The notes beneath the pieces are model-generated. The model did no database searches. It saw only the letters and a program-made list of their open reading frames with translations, and was not told the origin of the DNA. A stretch of 64,000 nucleotides of DNA from Ostrinia nubilalis (Eukaryota; Arthropoda; Insecta; Lepidoptera; Crambidae): assembly GCF_963855985.1 (NCBI RefSeq), contig NC_087093.1, positions 3,045,501 through 3,109,500 on the forward strand. Reading direction: 5' to 3'. Below are positions 13,190 to 24,817 of the stretch, in pieces. Within the stretch, counting starts at the first letter, position 1. The number at the start of each line of letters is the position of its first letter. Position numbers and translations under genes: made by a program.

Positions 13190-13320
13190 ACCACCCACTG
13201 AACTGATGACCTCATAGAGGTAGCAAGAAGGCGCTAGATACAGGCCACTACCAACCGGGAAATATGAAAATCATTGCGGGAGGCATCCATTGATGATGAT
13301 GATGATGATGACGATGATGT
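13190..13320 (+). repeat. Decayed RTE-type 3' tail
   Basis: Recognisable but mutated version of the coding end (GGTAGCAAGAAGGCGCTAGA, GGGAGGCATCCATTGATGAT), ending in a GATGATGATG run. The preceding stretch from 12802 shows nothing else. Confidence 0.55.
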
Positions 13321-13370
13321 TGAAATAATAACAAAAGTAGGTACCTCCTTACAACTAAGATGACTAATGG

Positions 13371-14036
13371 CACAGAATAAGTAATAGTACAGGTACAGAA
13401 GGATTACTCCGCAAGACGATTTAAATAAATGCGAGTCTTGCTACGACGCGATACAGTGGAATTCAGCTCGCACAGCACTACGTACCTACAATTTTATTCA
13501 CCTACAAGTTTTGTCTCTTTCTATCGCGTGCCTCTGAACTCTTCTTACGCTGTTAGGGTTGCTGTCTAGTGAAAAAATAATTAATCTACTTACTTGTAAT
13601 GAGGTACGTATGTAGGTAAGTATGCATTCATTATGGAAAACCTTGGGAGAGGCCTTTGTCCAGCAGTGGACGTCATTTGGCTGAAACGAACGAACGAATT
13701 CTGAACAGTAGTCATGGTAGGTTAGGTTCCTATACTATCCTAAGAATTATTGATTACCTACATGGCCAACATACCTTTCAGCATCTTTGGGAAGCGAAAA
13801 AAAAAGATAAATCCGGTAGATTTCTTTTCGAATTTAAACACCCGAACGCCGCACAATATTTCTTTCTCTATGTCCATTTTTAAATAATACTTCGATCATA
13901 GAATTATAATCATTCTACAACGCACGCCAGCGTCCTGACGGGCGCGCGCGTGACACTCGACTGATATAATACCCGCCGGCGGGGCGCTTCGCTGTAGGTA
14001 ATTATCGGATGTACCGCGCGGAGTGAGCCAGGCCTG
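13371..14036 (+). mobile_element. 670-bp non-autonomous element, copy 1
   Basis: Starts CACAGAATAAG and ends CAGGCCTG, flanked by a perfect 7-bp duplication CTAATGG (13364-13370 and 14037-14043). Two more full copies with different 7-bp duplications lie at 42487-43158 and 46382-47049. Internally there is an RTE-type 3' tail (13645-13700) common to all three copies, so it was captured before the family spread. Open frames inside are short and not conserved in length, so it is non-coding. Superfamily is unassigned; 7-bp duplications would fit P-like elements, but the ends are not diagnostic. Confidence 0.85.
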
Positions 14037-14099
14037 CTAATGGTCTTATTGGTCTTGTGCGTTGATGTAATTACAATCTTTAGTGCCTACCAAATAGAA

Positions 14100-14210
14100 G
14101 ATCTTGTGAAGGTTGCGGAAGGTGCCAGGGCCGTTCGTTGTGGAAATCCTTGCGGCAGGCCTTTGTTCAGCAGTGGACGTCATTTAGCTGAAACGAAGGA
14201 ACGAAAAGAT
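14100..14210 (+). repeat. RTE-type 3' tail fragment
   Basis: Contains GCAGGCCTTTGTTCAGCAGT followed by GGACGTCATTTAGCTGAAAC; a 5'-truncated plus-strand copy. Confidence 0.7.
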
Positions 14211-14724
14211 TTTTCTCTCGCTCGCTTTTTACAAGGTGACCGACCATGCTATAGCGATTTTCCTCCTGAAAGTTTTCTGCATCGGTTCTCCATTTTACGA
14301 CCCATTGCTATTTCATCTGTCACTCACACGTCGTATTAAGTATCACCTCGGAAAAACAATTTTAACTCCTGAAGTTGTAAACCCAATGACTGCAGATTGA
14401 CTGTAGTTTACGAGGCATTAAACTACAAAGTCGAGGGTTTTAAGGATTGCACTTCAGCGTCCCAGTTTTATCTTTATGGATTTAGCTATTTATTTCACTG
14501 TTCGCTTTATAGACAATAACAGGTATTTTATTGCGGTACTCCGAAACAAAGGTTGGAAGTAGTAAGTAGGTGTTCTACGGAAATTTCGTGTATTTGGTTT
14601 AAAATGAAAACAAATGTCTTAAAGACTGATTAGAGCTTATTCAGCTAACATGTTTAATATTTTGATGAATTGTAAAAATAAAGGTAAGGTTGGTAGATAG
14701 CTTTTTTTTTCAATTATAATTATG
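14211..14724. other. Intergenic DNA, nothing recognised
   Basis: No gene supported. Confidence 0.4.
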
Positions 14725-14990
14725 AAGTTACAAGCTGTGCCCGCGACTTCGTACGCGTGAAAACCCGTTTTCGCAACATTTTTAATTATTGCTCTGCTCC
14801 TATTGATCGTAGCATGATGTAGCCTATAGCCTTCCTCGATAAATGGGCTATCTAACACTGAAAGAATTTTTCAAATCGGACCAGAAGTTCCGGAGATTAG
14901 CGCGTTCAAGTAAACAAACAAACAAACAAACAATAATAAACAAACAAACAAACTCTTCAGCTTTATAATATTAGTATAGATATCTAGGTC
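14725..14990 (-). mobile_element. Helitron-like element, second family
   Basis: On the minus strand it starts ATACTAATATTATAAAGCTG, continues with an AAACAAAC microsatellite (14916-14952), GGTCCGATTTGAAAAATTCT and TATCGAGGAAGGCTATAGGC, and ends near AGTCGCGGGCACAGCTTG. This is a common repeat in insect genomes with Helitron-like ends. No protein is encoded. Confidence 0.6.
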
Positions 14991-14995
14991 GTCTG

Positions 14996-15090
14996 TCATC
15001 ATCATCAACATTTCAGCCACAGGACATCCATTGCTGAACATAGAGCTCCGTCAATGATTTCCAGATTGACCCGTTGGTAGCGCTGGTGAT
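14996..15090 (-). repeat. RTE-type 3' tail fragment
   Basis: ATCATCATCA followed by TTTCAGCCACAGGACATCCA, antisense to the family tail; mutated. Confidence 0.65.
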
Positions 15091-17156
15091 CTTTATAACA
15101 CACTGAACTATCTTTTACAGTGCCAAAAAATATGCGATTTACGTAATTCTAAATACATCGTAGTCACGAGCTTACCCTAGTACCAAAACATTTAATTTTC
15201 TCCCTATCTCTGTCCCGCCCTACCCAAGATTACACTGATACGTTACGTTAAGGATATCCAGACGATCCCCCCTCCCCTTCCCCCCTTAAGTGGAAAGGCT
15301 TAAACGGTTTTAAATGACCGTAAACATCACGTTCGAATACTTCTCAAAGCGTTACGGGATGAATGTGTGTGTGCAGAAATGTTGCTTGGGAAACTTAGGT
15401 GAAATTAAACACGGTAGAACTAAAGAAAAGCAATATACGTACTATGGATTATAATAATCTAATTTATATTATTTTGATGTGTTTAAATGTGTCTCAGTAG
15501 AAAGAAGTGTTGATTTACCGCTATAGATGTTTATTTTTGTTTTCATGCCAATTTCTGTGCTAAGAAGCTCTACCTTTAAATGTGGAGACATTCGAGTAAG
15601 TACAGTCGCGGAATGAAAACGTTCGTCACCTTAGTGTCGGTTTTCGCTTGCACTAGGTACTGTAAGAGTCAAACCTGCCAACATAACAGTGCAAGAAACA
15701 GTGCTGCTAACATTTAAATAAATATGACGTTTGCTAACGAATAAGGTTTTGCTTGTTTATTTTGCTATCCCATCAGTGCAATGCAATGATGACATTGACC
15801 AATTGACAATAGTTTTTTTTATTTAATAGAAATATTAATGACAGGTTGAACCAACAAGAAGGTTTTAGTTTATCAATCATAATAATCTTCTTGACAAGAT
15901 AAATCGTCAAACAACTTTGATCTGAATAATTTTGAACTTTACTGACGAACAGTTAAAGATTATTTTCTCTAACTCGAGATTATTGTGTAACATAGTTACA
16001 AAAGGTAATATGTGCTCGCGATTCGTTGAAGGAATCAATTTGAAAACTGACGAACCTTTTCATTCCGTGACTGTACATATGTTATACTCGTAGAGGTTAT
16101 AGGTATATTCTTACAAATAGCTTTTGTTCTTTTAAACACCTACTGTTACATTAAATTGCCTGTTACCACTTACACAAAGGAATTTTGAAATTTTCAGAAT
16201 ATCACCACAAAATTAATAGTTATCACTATCAATTGTTATTGATAGGGTTTCGTTCAAGATGGATTAACGCTAAACATCCATGAAATACATTCCCTTGGTG
16301 ATAATATTTCGTGGCAGTTTACTTTTAAGAAACTAACTAATATTAATAAAGACTCTTTGGGTTAAACTTATGGTCACCGATAAACTAAGAATTTTTCAGA
16401 TGTAGACTACCGTTTTTTTTACACTCCAGCCTTTATTGACCTTTTTGAGGAACCAATTATGGCATCGTTAATAGAATCTTCCCTCCCATTCAACTCGGCG
16501 AGCCTCTAAAAGTCGCATTTTACAAGTGCTCAAGCAACAATTTCTCATGCTACCTTTGTTTTCTTGGAAAAATTCCCGCAATTTCATTACCATTCGGGTC
16601 GTATTGAGAAATAGACCAATTTCTCACAACATTCACAGCACACGACGCCCGGCTTTAGCTGCTATTTAGACGTTATTTTTAAGGCCGAAACTTAGAACAA
16701 GCGGCAGCGGGTTGTTGCGATATTGTCATATTTGGTCATACTGTTCGAATAGAAGTAGTTTTCAATTCAGCTCTTATGAGTAAAAGTATATTATGTATGG
16801 CACCTAGAATTTTATTTACAATAACATCCCCTTAACAATGATTTACTTCTTAATATTTTTTTTCCATTTAATCTGATTATGCAAAATTGACTTTAACTTT
16901 AATTTGATTTGATCGATTATGCAGTATTATTGTAATTGATATATATTTTTTTTAATTTAATTTGTACACCGCAAAGGTACGACATGTTGATACCATTTTA
17001 AATGCTGACTTAACACCTTATGTACACATGTTTGAACAAATAAATGTATCTTTATCTTTATCTTTTAAGTATCGTGCATAATAATATAGTTTAGTGCCTA
17101 ACTGTGATTTATTAATAAAAATAACTTGAGTATCTACTATCTGCCTTAAGAACTAA
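15091..17156. other. Intergenic DNA, nothing recognised
   Basis: AT-rich; no gene or bounded element seen. Confidence 0.4.
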
Positions 17157-17302
17157 GCACACTTATCAACCGACACGGATCGTAACCGTATCAACTCGAC
17201 GCGGTCAGTGTTCTTTGTATGAAACTCCGTACTGCCACGCACACTTATCCGCAGCGTAACGTAAACCCCTCGCCTCGCGGCTTTCGGGGTTGATAAGTGT
17301 GC
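17157..17302. mobile_element. MITE, 146 bp
   Basis: Perfect 15-bp inverted ends GCACACTTATCAACC / GGTTGATAAGTGTGC enclose about 116 bp that includes a CCCCTCGCCTCGCGGCTTTC stretch. A TA-type duplication is possible but not certain. Confidence 0.65.
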
Positions 17303-17839
17303 TATGACCTTTAAAATAAAAAGAATGCAATGACTATTTTCAATCGTAGAAGCAGCAAATTTCTTACCTTTTTGAACTCAAGTAGGTTGGACGAGTATTA
17401 TGACGGATTTTATAATAAATAATTAAAATACTTTTACTTGCCTTTGTCCAATTATTTTTATTTATAAAATGTATGCAATACCAATATTTATAAACTGTAA
17501 TTACGGAAATCATAATAAAAAGGAAAACCTGTGTTAAATTTGAAGCATTTATTTACAAAATATGTTACTGCTCTTGTTTACTTACTTCTTGCGTCAGAAA
17601 TATTTGTGTTCATATTTTCGAGTAGGTATGTTGTGGACAATGTACCTACAGTTGATGACTTTACGTTTTAGTCGCAAAATCGCGCTTATTACAATTACTT
17701 TAGATCCCACAGTGTTACGCTTGATGTGCAAGTGTGTCTAGTTGTGGTTGCCTGGATTCGGGAACACTGATGTTGACAGGGAATTCTGCGTGGATTATTG
17801 TGAAGTTTTTATGATTTTTGAGTAAAAAGTCCTCCCACT
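17303..17839. other. Intergenic DNA, nothing recognised
   Basis: No gene supported. Confidence 0.4.
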
Positions 17840-17950
17840 TAGTGGGCCGATGATTTGGTAAAGGTTGCTGGAAACATCTAGATGCGGGTAGACTGGCCGT
17901 TAGTGAAAATCCTTGGGGGAGACCTTTGTTCAGCAGTAGACATTCTTTGT
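17840..17950 (+). repeat. RTE-type 3' tail fragment
   Basis: Contains CTTGGGGGAGACCTTTGTTC followed by AGCAGTAGACATTCTTTG, a mutated family tail. Confidence 0.65.
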
Positions 17951-18065
17951 TAAAGAGAACTGTAGAAAGAAGATAGGCACTTATCAGAGATAAGACGCTC
18001 TTCGTAAATCCCTAACCCTTCAGGTAAGTAGTGTAGTAATGGGTTTTTCAATTAAAAAATAAGTT

Positions 18066-18170
18066 CGCGGGAGGTGCCTGGATGCGAGCGGCGGAGGACC
18101 GATCTTTGTGTAAATCCTTGGGGGAGGCCTTTGTCCAGCAGTGGACGTCTTTCGGCTGAAACGAACGACC
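18066..18170 (+). repeat. RTE-type 3' tail fragment
   Basis: Contains CTTGGGGGAGGCCTTTGTCC, then AGCAGTGGACGTCTTTCGGC and TGAAACGAACGACCG. It is closer to the family consensus than the copy 200 bp upstream. Confidence 0.7.
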
Positions 18171-19416
18171 GAATGGGTTTTAAAAAAATACACACTCAAA
18201 AATATCAAGTAGTTGACAACCCAGTCAGTGATCAAGATCTACAGACGTGTCAGTTCCAGGAAAATGCTTCTGAAAAAGAATCTTCATAGTTCCTCGACGC
18301 TTTCGTTACAGCTACTCCGCTAGACTGTGCTATGACCCTCATTCTTATAAAGTGTGCACAATTGTGGAACGTTTTCGTAAGGTTTAAAGTCCCGTTGAAC
18401 TCTGCTAAAGTCTCCTTAAGGCTTCGAGCGTATAAAAGTACAAGTTTCATGGATTCGAGACTTGTATTTAAGTGGATATAATCCATTCTGTTTTATCTTT
18501 TATACAGCGCAATAAAGAACCTCAATTTCACTTGATTGGTGTTTCAGAGAAAAATATTTACTGAATCAACTTGGAGATATGGTGGAAGACATATTTACTC
18601 AGATTTTTATTTACTTGTGTATTGAATGAGATAACGGTATTGTTTTGCGTATTCACGTTTTGGATAATGCTATGAATTATGAATACCTACATAATATGTA
18701 TTTTTGCTGTGAAACACCAATATTGTTAAGTGTCAAGATTCTTTGTTATGAATTGGTTGTACAAATTAAATTCTATTTTGCCTAAACTAATTAAACAACG
18801 ATTAAGGTAGTTTCAGGTAAGTATTGTTTATTATGACATCTTTCTCAAGCGCGTTAATATTTTTAAGTAGATAGTGATAATAATAATATGTCTGAAAGTT
18901 GTCGAATCCTAAAAATATCATAAAAATGTTTCAGTTCCCAATTCTAGTTAAATTCCGTGAAACTTGTCCAATTTCCTTTTTTCTATAGAAAACTAATTCG
19001 GAGCATTAGAAACGTTTTAAAAATAACTAAATGGTCCATTCATATTTAAATGATTCACACACTAAGATTATTAATTTTAACCTTACAAAGGTAAGTTATT
19101 TCGTTTCTGAAACATTCATGTTTAGTTTTTGTAGCTTCGATAAAAGAAATCAAACAAACTTTCTAAAACAGGGATTTGTTTAATCTGTCGCTTAGGTATC
19201 TCACAAAGTCACAACTATGTATTTTACAAAATACATAAGGCAAAATATTACTATAAAACGACAAATACCGGTTTAATCGCTAAAAGTATTAAATGGAACG
19301 CCCACACTGAGATAAAAGTTAGAAAAGTGGGTAGGATAACAATATTTTGTATCAAAAATAACTATGTTATAGGTCAGAAGTATTACGTAAATAGGAAAAC
19401 TATTTGGTGAGGTCAA
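18171..19416. other. Intergenic DNA, nothing recognised
   Basis: No gene or repeat with clear limits. Confidence 0.4.
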
Positions 19417-19453
19417 TCCCAACTAATATTATAAATGCGAAAGTAACTCTGGC

Positions 19454-19484
<31 letters not shown>

Positions 19485-19665
19485 TACGCTTTCCCGCTTA
19501 AACCTCGCAACCGATTTTGATGAAATTTGGCATAGAGATAGTTTGAGTCCCGAGAAAGAACATAGGATAGTTTTTATCCCGGTTTTTGAAACAGGGACGC
19601 GCGCGATAAAGTTTTTCTGTGACAGACAAAATTCCACGCGGGCGAAGCCGCGGGCGGAAAGCTAG
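19417..19665 (+). mobile_element. Non-autonomous Helitron, Lep1 type, with TGTC microsatellite
   Basis: Starts TCCCAACTAATATTATAAAT, holds a (CTGT)n tract at 19452-19484, and ends with the hairpin GCGGGCGAAGCCGCGGGC and AAAGCTAG. Complete non-coding copy. Confidence 0.8.
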
Positions 19666-21804
19666 TATTTAATAAGTTAATCGCTGTTTGATATATTACT
19701 GGTAACATTTTGTTAAACAAGTCACTTTTCGGTAATATAAATTGTTCTCATATTTATTGTTTTGTACGTTGTTATGTTTTAGTGACTTTCTATGTCAGTT
19801 GTAACAAATCTAGTGTTAGGTTAGGATAGTGACATAGTGAGACATTATTAGTGTGGTGTAGGTTAGATTTAATGACTTATAATACGTAAAAGAATATGGG
19901 AAACAGGATCAACTTTAAGTTAAAAAAATATTGCTTAGATTATTTTTCCCGAAAATTACGGGCATTTTCTTCAAATTCACAAAACAGGACTTGTTATGTT
20001 TCTTCATAATCCATCTTTAATACGATTTTATCGCTTGTTAAATCCTCGACTCGACTTCCCTCAATTTGGGATGCAAAATAATTCAGTGCCTTTTGGGTGC
20101 TAGTGAAAATAACATTGTTTTCCTTCAAGTGCTCTCTTATTAGGAAAATTTGTCGGCGAACAATCGGATACTATTAAATAAATCGTCGACCAGCAAAAAA
20201 ATTTGATTTTCATAATTATTAAGGCCAAAATTTACTGTAACTTGGAAATATTTATTGTTTAGATCTTGGATTTGGATTATATTGTCCTTTGAATACAAAT
20301 CATGTACAGACTACTGTATCAAGTACATAATAATAGCATGGGTGCTCTTTTACATATTAAAATATGAATCCGAAATAGTGTAATATCCAACCTTGTGGTG
20401 GGTAAGAAGTTAGCGGTCGTAGGGAGTTGAACTGGCTTATAAGCAGTCTGAAGCCGATACCGTCGAGCTTTTAATTGTATTGCATGATTAAATACCGCGA
20501 ATCTTTCATCTCTAAAAACTAACACATTAAAAAAGCACAAGAACAAAACAAATCGCCAATTAGCTGCTTTAGAATTCTTTCTCAAAATAAATGAGATAGC
20601 ACAGTGTTATCGTGTAATGATTTAACTCCCGCTTTATTTCTGCGAAACGGAACGGTGGAAATGTCGTTTTATTTTTACAGCTTTGTGCAAAAAAGACACG
20701 GTAGTGTCTCGCGTTACTCCTTCCCGTTCCTGGATTTTTTCTTAAAATAAAGAGCTGCAGTTGAATGTTAATTGAATTGAGCAATATTGAGCATTATTTT
20801 TTTTTTAATTTAATTTTGAATTTTGACAAGTCTGAAGAAGGTAAAATATTAGGCGATCCCATGTCCAGGTTTAAATGTAGGTAGTACAGGTAGGTAGTTG
20901 TAACAGTTGCGATATTGCAACTGAAATGAGTTTAATGAGCTTTTTTTGACTCTACATTATGGCCGCGCCGTCAATTAGACGCCTAACTATCATGATATTT
21001 AAGATTAGCTAAATGTTGGTCTCAAAGCGGTGTTAGCGTCAATTGATTATGAGACATAAAAACTTTCCTAAGATTAGGTATACAAATAAAGAAATTTTTG
21101 ATTTTGACTTTGATACCTTTTGCTATTTCAAATCGTAGGTATAGACGCACAGTAACAACATCACAGTCAAAAGCGGATCTCGGAATCATCACGGGATCTT
21201 TAGAAAAAAAATCTGTATAAACCTAGTCCGGGATAGGCCAGGAATCCACGTGGACATTTTCCCACAAACGTCCGTCAGAACTGTGACCTATTTTCCTCCA
21301 TACTGCACATCAAAACGCCTTTCCTAGGAATTTTTCACGGTATCAAATTGGCCAGGAATTCCCGTCACGTCTGAAAATGTACGATTATGACTCAATTAGA
21401 CTCCGCTATTGCCTTTCGGGATCCAGAGGGGGACGTGGGAATGGACCTCATACCTGTAGGGGAATTTGAGGGTAGTCTCTAATTTGAAACGGCTTTGAGG
21501 TGACGCTTCTAATCAGTAATGGTACAAATCAGCTGTGGGTATTTTGGCGCAAATAGGTTGTTCTGCTTTTCAAAAGTACGACTTGATTAATGGTAAATGG
21601 AAATATCTTTAATATTGCTTCCAGAGGTGCGTTTAATTGATCGATATGTGAAAGTGATAAACAGTAGTTGACTCACTAGTCAATTTACTACTTTTTATGC
21701 GCTGTAGATGTTTACAAATACAAATACAAATATTTTATTTATGCAAACACACCGTTTTCGCATACACCTTCAAATACAATTGGTAACAATTAAATCGGTA
21801 AACA
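19666..21804. other. Intergenic DNA, nothing recognised
   Basis: Short frames at 20319-20784 on the minus strand have no recognisable domain. Confidence 0.4.
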
Positions 21805-22395
21805 TTATATCTGGGGGCACGGCAGTGCCCCCACCAAGTCGAGCAAAAAAGCGGCACGGCCGTACCATCCTTTTCTCGAAGCAATTCAGGCCATTTTCGA
21901 CCGCCTGTAACTTCGTTGTGGATAAAACTAGAAGGCTGAATTTTCATTAGCTATGCAGGCATTGTAAAGACACGGTATATTTAAAATTTCATTCAATTTG
22001 AACCAGTAGTTTAAGAATTATAACGGGTCAAAGTTACTTAATTTTGTCACTCACTGACTCACTGACTCACTGACTCACTGACTCACCGATCATCAAAACT
22101 CTAAGGCACTTCTAGCAGACCTAGAAGCTTCAAATTTGGAATATAAGTAGTGTTTGGTGTATGAATCAAGGAAAAACTAAAATATTTGGGGGCACGGTAG
22201 TGCAACCGCCAAGTCGAGTAAAATTTTTCAATTTCGGTCCAGTTTTCTAGATACATAACTGCTGTCTACAAAATACAAAAAGAAATGATATTTGGGGGCA
22301 CGGTAGTGCAACCGCCAAGTCGAGTAAAATTTTTCAATTTCGGTCCAGTTTTCTAGATACATAACTGCTGTCTACAAAATACAAAAAGAAATGAG
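21805..22395. repeat. GGGGGCACGG repeat block with 106-bp tandem duplication
   Basis: The phrase TTTGGGGGCACGGTAGTGCA followed by ACCGCCAAGTCGAGTAAAAT occurs at 22185 and again at 22291, and the two 106-bp units are almost identical. A diverged relative (CTGGGGGCACGGCAGTGCCC) is at 21811. A TCACTGAC microsatellite at 22048-22087 lies between. It is a dispersed lepidopteran repeat; no protein. Confidence 0.7.
22048..22087. repeat. (CACTGACT)n microsatellite
   Basis: About five copies of an 8-bp unit CACTGACT. Confidence 0.9.
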
Positions 22396-22715
22396 ATCCC
22401 ATCAAAAACAATACTTGTCAAAAAAACCAAGTCTCGCAACTCAGTTGTTCTACGGTAAAAAGTTGTGAGATCCATGTAATACCAAGTCCAGGCCAGGAAA
22501 TCTTTAACGTTTTACATAAATATATTGACTTGGCCATCGCATGAAAACACGTGTAAATTAAATTATTTAGTGCGATGGCCAAGTCAATAATTTATGTAAA
22601 ACGTTAAAGATTTCCTGGCCTGGACTTGGTATTACATGGATCTCACAACTTTTTACCGTAGAACAACTGAGTTGCGAGACTTGGTTTTTTTGACAAGTAT
22701 TGTTTTTGATGGGAT
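22396..22715. mobile_element. Palindromic fold-back element, 320 bp
   Basis: Left arm from 22396 (ATCCCATCAAAAACAATACT) and right arm ending 22715 are near-perfect inverted complements for about 135 bp, with a short spacer around 22535-22570. No coding content. It abuts the 106-bp tandem repeats. Confidence 0.85.
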
Positions 22716-23120
22716 TGCTTTGTCTGCGGGTCCCACACTAGGAATAACCTATGTCGTGGGCACCCAGTGGTGCGTATGTAACCAGTACAGCGACAGATTA
22801 TAAGCGTCTACAAGTTTGACGTGGCTCTTCCTTAATTTTGTCGAGTATTGTATTGTATTCAATTACAATTTTCCCAACTATCTAGTAGCCAATTTTTCAG
22901 AATATAGAGGAAGAATATGCTGCATCGTATAGTTTCTTAAATACTTTTTCCCGCGTCTTTGCCTGCATGAAATAGTATAGTTTCATCAAAATCTTGACAA
23001 ACAAAGATTGACAAACATAATTTCCTCAGAAACTTTCGCATCATAATTATAATATCAGTACTACAGATGCAGCACCTCTATATTGAATAGCTGGAGACAT
23101 CGATCTGTTAGTTTAACTTA

Positions 23121-23238
23121 GGCTGGGTTGCACCATCTTATTTTAACTTTGACAAACGTCAAAAATCTGTCAAAATCCATACAAAAAACACCGGTTATCG
23201 TCAAAGTTACGGTCAAAGTTGGGTGGTGCAACCCAACC
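23121..23238. mobile_element. PIF/Harbinger-like MITE, 118 bp
   Basis: Inverted ends GGCTGGGTTGCACC / GGTGCAACCCAACC, flanked by TTA on both sides (23118-23120 and 23239-23241), the three-base duplication typical of PIF/Harbinger. Non-coding. Confidence 0.8.
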
Positions 23239-23241
23239 TTA

Positions 23242-23811
23242 GAATGCCTGTTGTTTACTTATCATTACTTGTAGTTACTGTTTGCGAAGACTAACATTAT
23301 CTATCAAGCTACACAACTTTAGTAGGAACATAGGAGTTGTAGTGGCCCAATGCGCAACGGGGTATTTGACACCATTCACCAATAATTCTAAAGTACAACT
23401 TCATACTAATTTTAAATACTCGATTAATTTTAAAACAACTGTAAATTAGGATTTCCGGTTGCTTTTAATTGTAAAAAAAAGGCAAAATAGTGTGTATTGT
23501 CCTACAAAATCAATGGGAGAGTTTTGTTTTTACAGTTTTATAAAGTACGTCAGTTGATTGGTGGTAACAAATACTATATTTTTATTCTCCTGAATTACAG
23601 CCCGAATATAATTTGCTTCAGCAATTTCCCGAGGTAGACCAAATGGACGTACGGGAATTATGCATAATTAAGAATATATTACACGGCGCATTGGATATCT
23701 CATTGCAATTGCCTATAATTTGCCAATAGTCAGATAATTCTGAAGCGTAAGTGGTGCGCTTGTGTAAGTTAAAATCACGTTTATTCATTTAATTGCGGTC
23801 GTTTTATATGA
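23242..23811. other. Intergenic DNA left of the Polinton
   Basis: Nothing recognised. Confidence 0.4.
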
Positions 23812-23817
23812 GTTACC

Positions 23818-23933
23818 AGTAGTGTATTATTGGGCATTCTGTCCCCCAGTCGTCCGCTTCGCTTCCGACCGTTCGCTGCGCTCACTCTGGTTTGACAGAA
23901 TGCCCAATAATACACTACGAACGGAGTGTTGAA
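23818..23933 (+). repeat. Polinton left TIR, itself palindromic
   Basis: 116 bp identical in inverted orientation to 40572-40687. Within it, 25-bp arms at 23819-23843 and 23894-23918 are perfect inverted complements, so each TIR alone can form a stem with a 50-base GC-rich loop. Terminal repeats are where PolB priming and integrase binding are expected. Confidence 0.95.
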
Positions 23934-24042
23934 AGTAGTTTTATCTTCCAAAATTCCTATAAAAATTATAAACTCAACAAAGTTTTTATCATTCCATTAA
24001 AACCTATCAATCAGAACGGTTGAGTTTAAACCAAAAACTGTA

Positions 24043-24729
24043 ATGAGATTTCTGAAACAAAAAGAATCTCTTAAATTACAATGTATTTGTCCAGTATCCT
24101 CGAAAGAGTTTAAACGTCATGGTAATTTATTACCAAATACTATTCGCAGCATTGTTTGTGGCCCATCAAATTGTGGAAAGACCAATTTTGTAATTAGTCT
24201 GTTGCTACACCGTGATGGACCACGTTTTCGCAACTTATATGTTTATTCAAAGTCCTTGTATCAACCTAAGTACCAGTTTTTGGAAAAAGTATTGGAAAAA
24301 GTTGCAGACATATCTTACTTCAAATATAGTGATAATAAAGACATTTTAAGTCCACATGATGCTTTGTCTGAATCCATTTTCGTATTTGATGATGTTGCAT
24401 GTGAAAATCAAAACAATATACGTGATTATTTTGCTATGGGACGACATAAAAACATTGACTGTTTTTATATTAATCAAACCTACTCAAGAATACCTAAGCA
24501 ATTAGTAAGAGATAATGCTAACCTTATCATATTATTTAAACAAGACAACATTAATCTAAGGCATATTTACGATGAGCATGTAGGGTCTGACATGACCTGG
24601 ACTCAGTTCCGTGAAATGTGTTCAACTGTGTGGGGTAAGCCATACAGTTATGTGGTCATAAATAAGGATTGTGAACGAAACAAAGGTTGTTATAGAATGA
24701 AGTTTGATACATTCATTAAAGTAGATTAA
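24043..24729 (+). CDS. ATP: Polinton packaging ATPase (FtsK/HerA type)
   Basis: A 228-residue P-loop ATPase. Walker A is at residues 40-48 (GPSNCGKTN), Walker B at 112-118 (IFVFDDV), and a polar sensor stretch (YINQTYSRIP) follows near residue 145. This layout is that of the A32/HerA-like genome-packaging ATPases that pump DNA into capsids of Polintons, adenovirus-like and nucleocytoplasmic viruses. Length is normal for the family and the frame is intact. It is the first gene after the left TIR and starts at an ATG about 110 bp inside it. Role in virion packaging is inferred from homology; no other function is likely. Confidence 0.92.
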   Translation: MRFLKQKESLKLQCICPVSSKEFKRHGNLLPNTIRSIVCGPSNCGKTNFVISLLLHRDGPRFRNLYVYSKSLYQPKYQFLEKVLEKVADISYFKYSDNKDILSPHDALSESIFVFDDVACENQNNIRDYFAMGRHKNIDCFYINQTYSRIPKQLVRDNANLIILFKQDNINLRHIYDEHVGSDMTWTQFREMCSTVWGKPYSYVVINKDCERNKGCYRMKFDTFIKVD

Positions 24730-24817
24730 ACTATTTATTTCTTATATAAGTAACTGTTACTTACGTTCCAACAAACTAGTTTGAATTGAGAAGTCAAACA
24801 GAGTGGAACTCGTAACA

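Noticed and set aside
13656..13883. Coding gene within the 670-bp element
   Set aside because: The frame is 75 codons in copy 1, 67 in copy 2 with a different end, and 77 in copy 3. It partly consists of captured RTE tail. The length is not conserved.
23242..23811. Host gene disrupted by the Polinton
   Set aside because: No reading frame or exon crosses the GTTACC duplication on either side.
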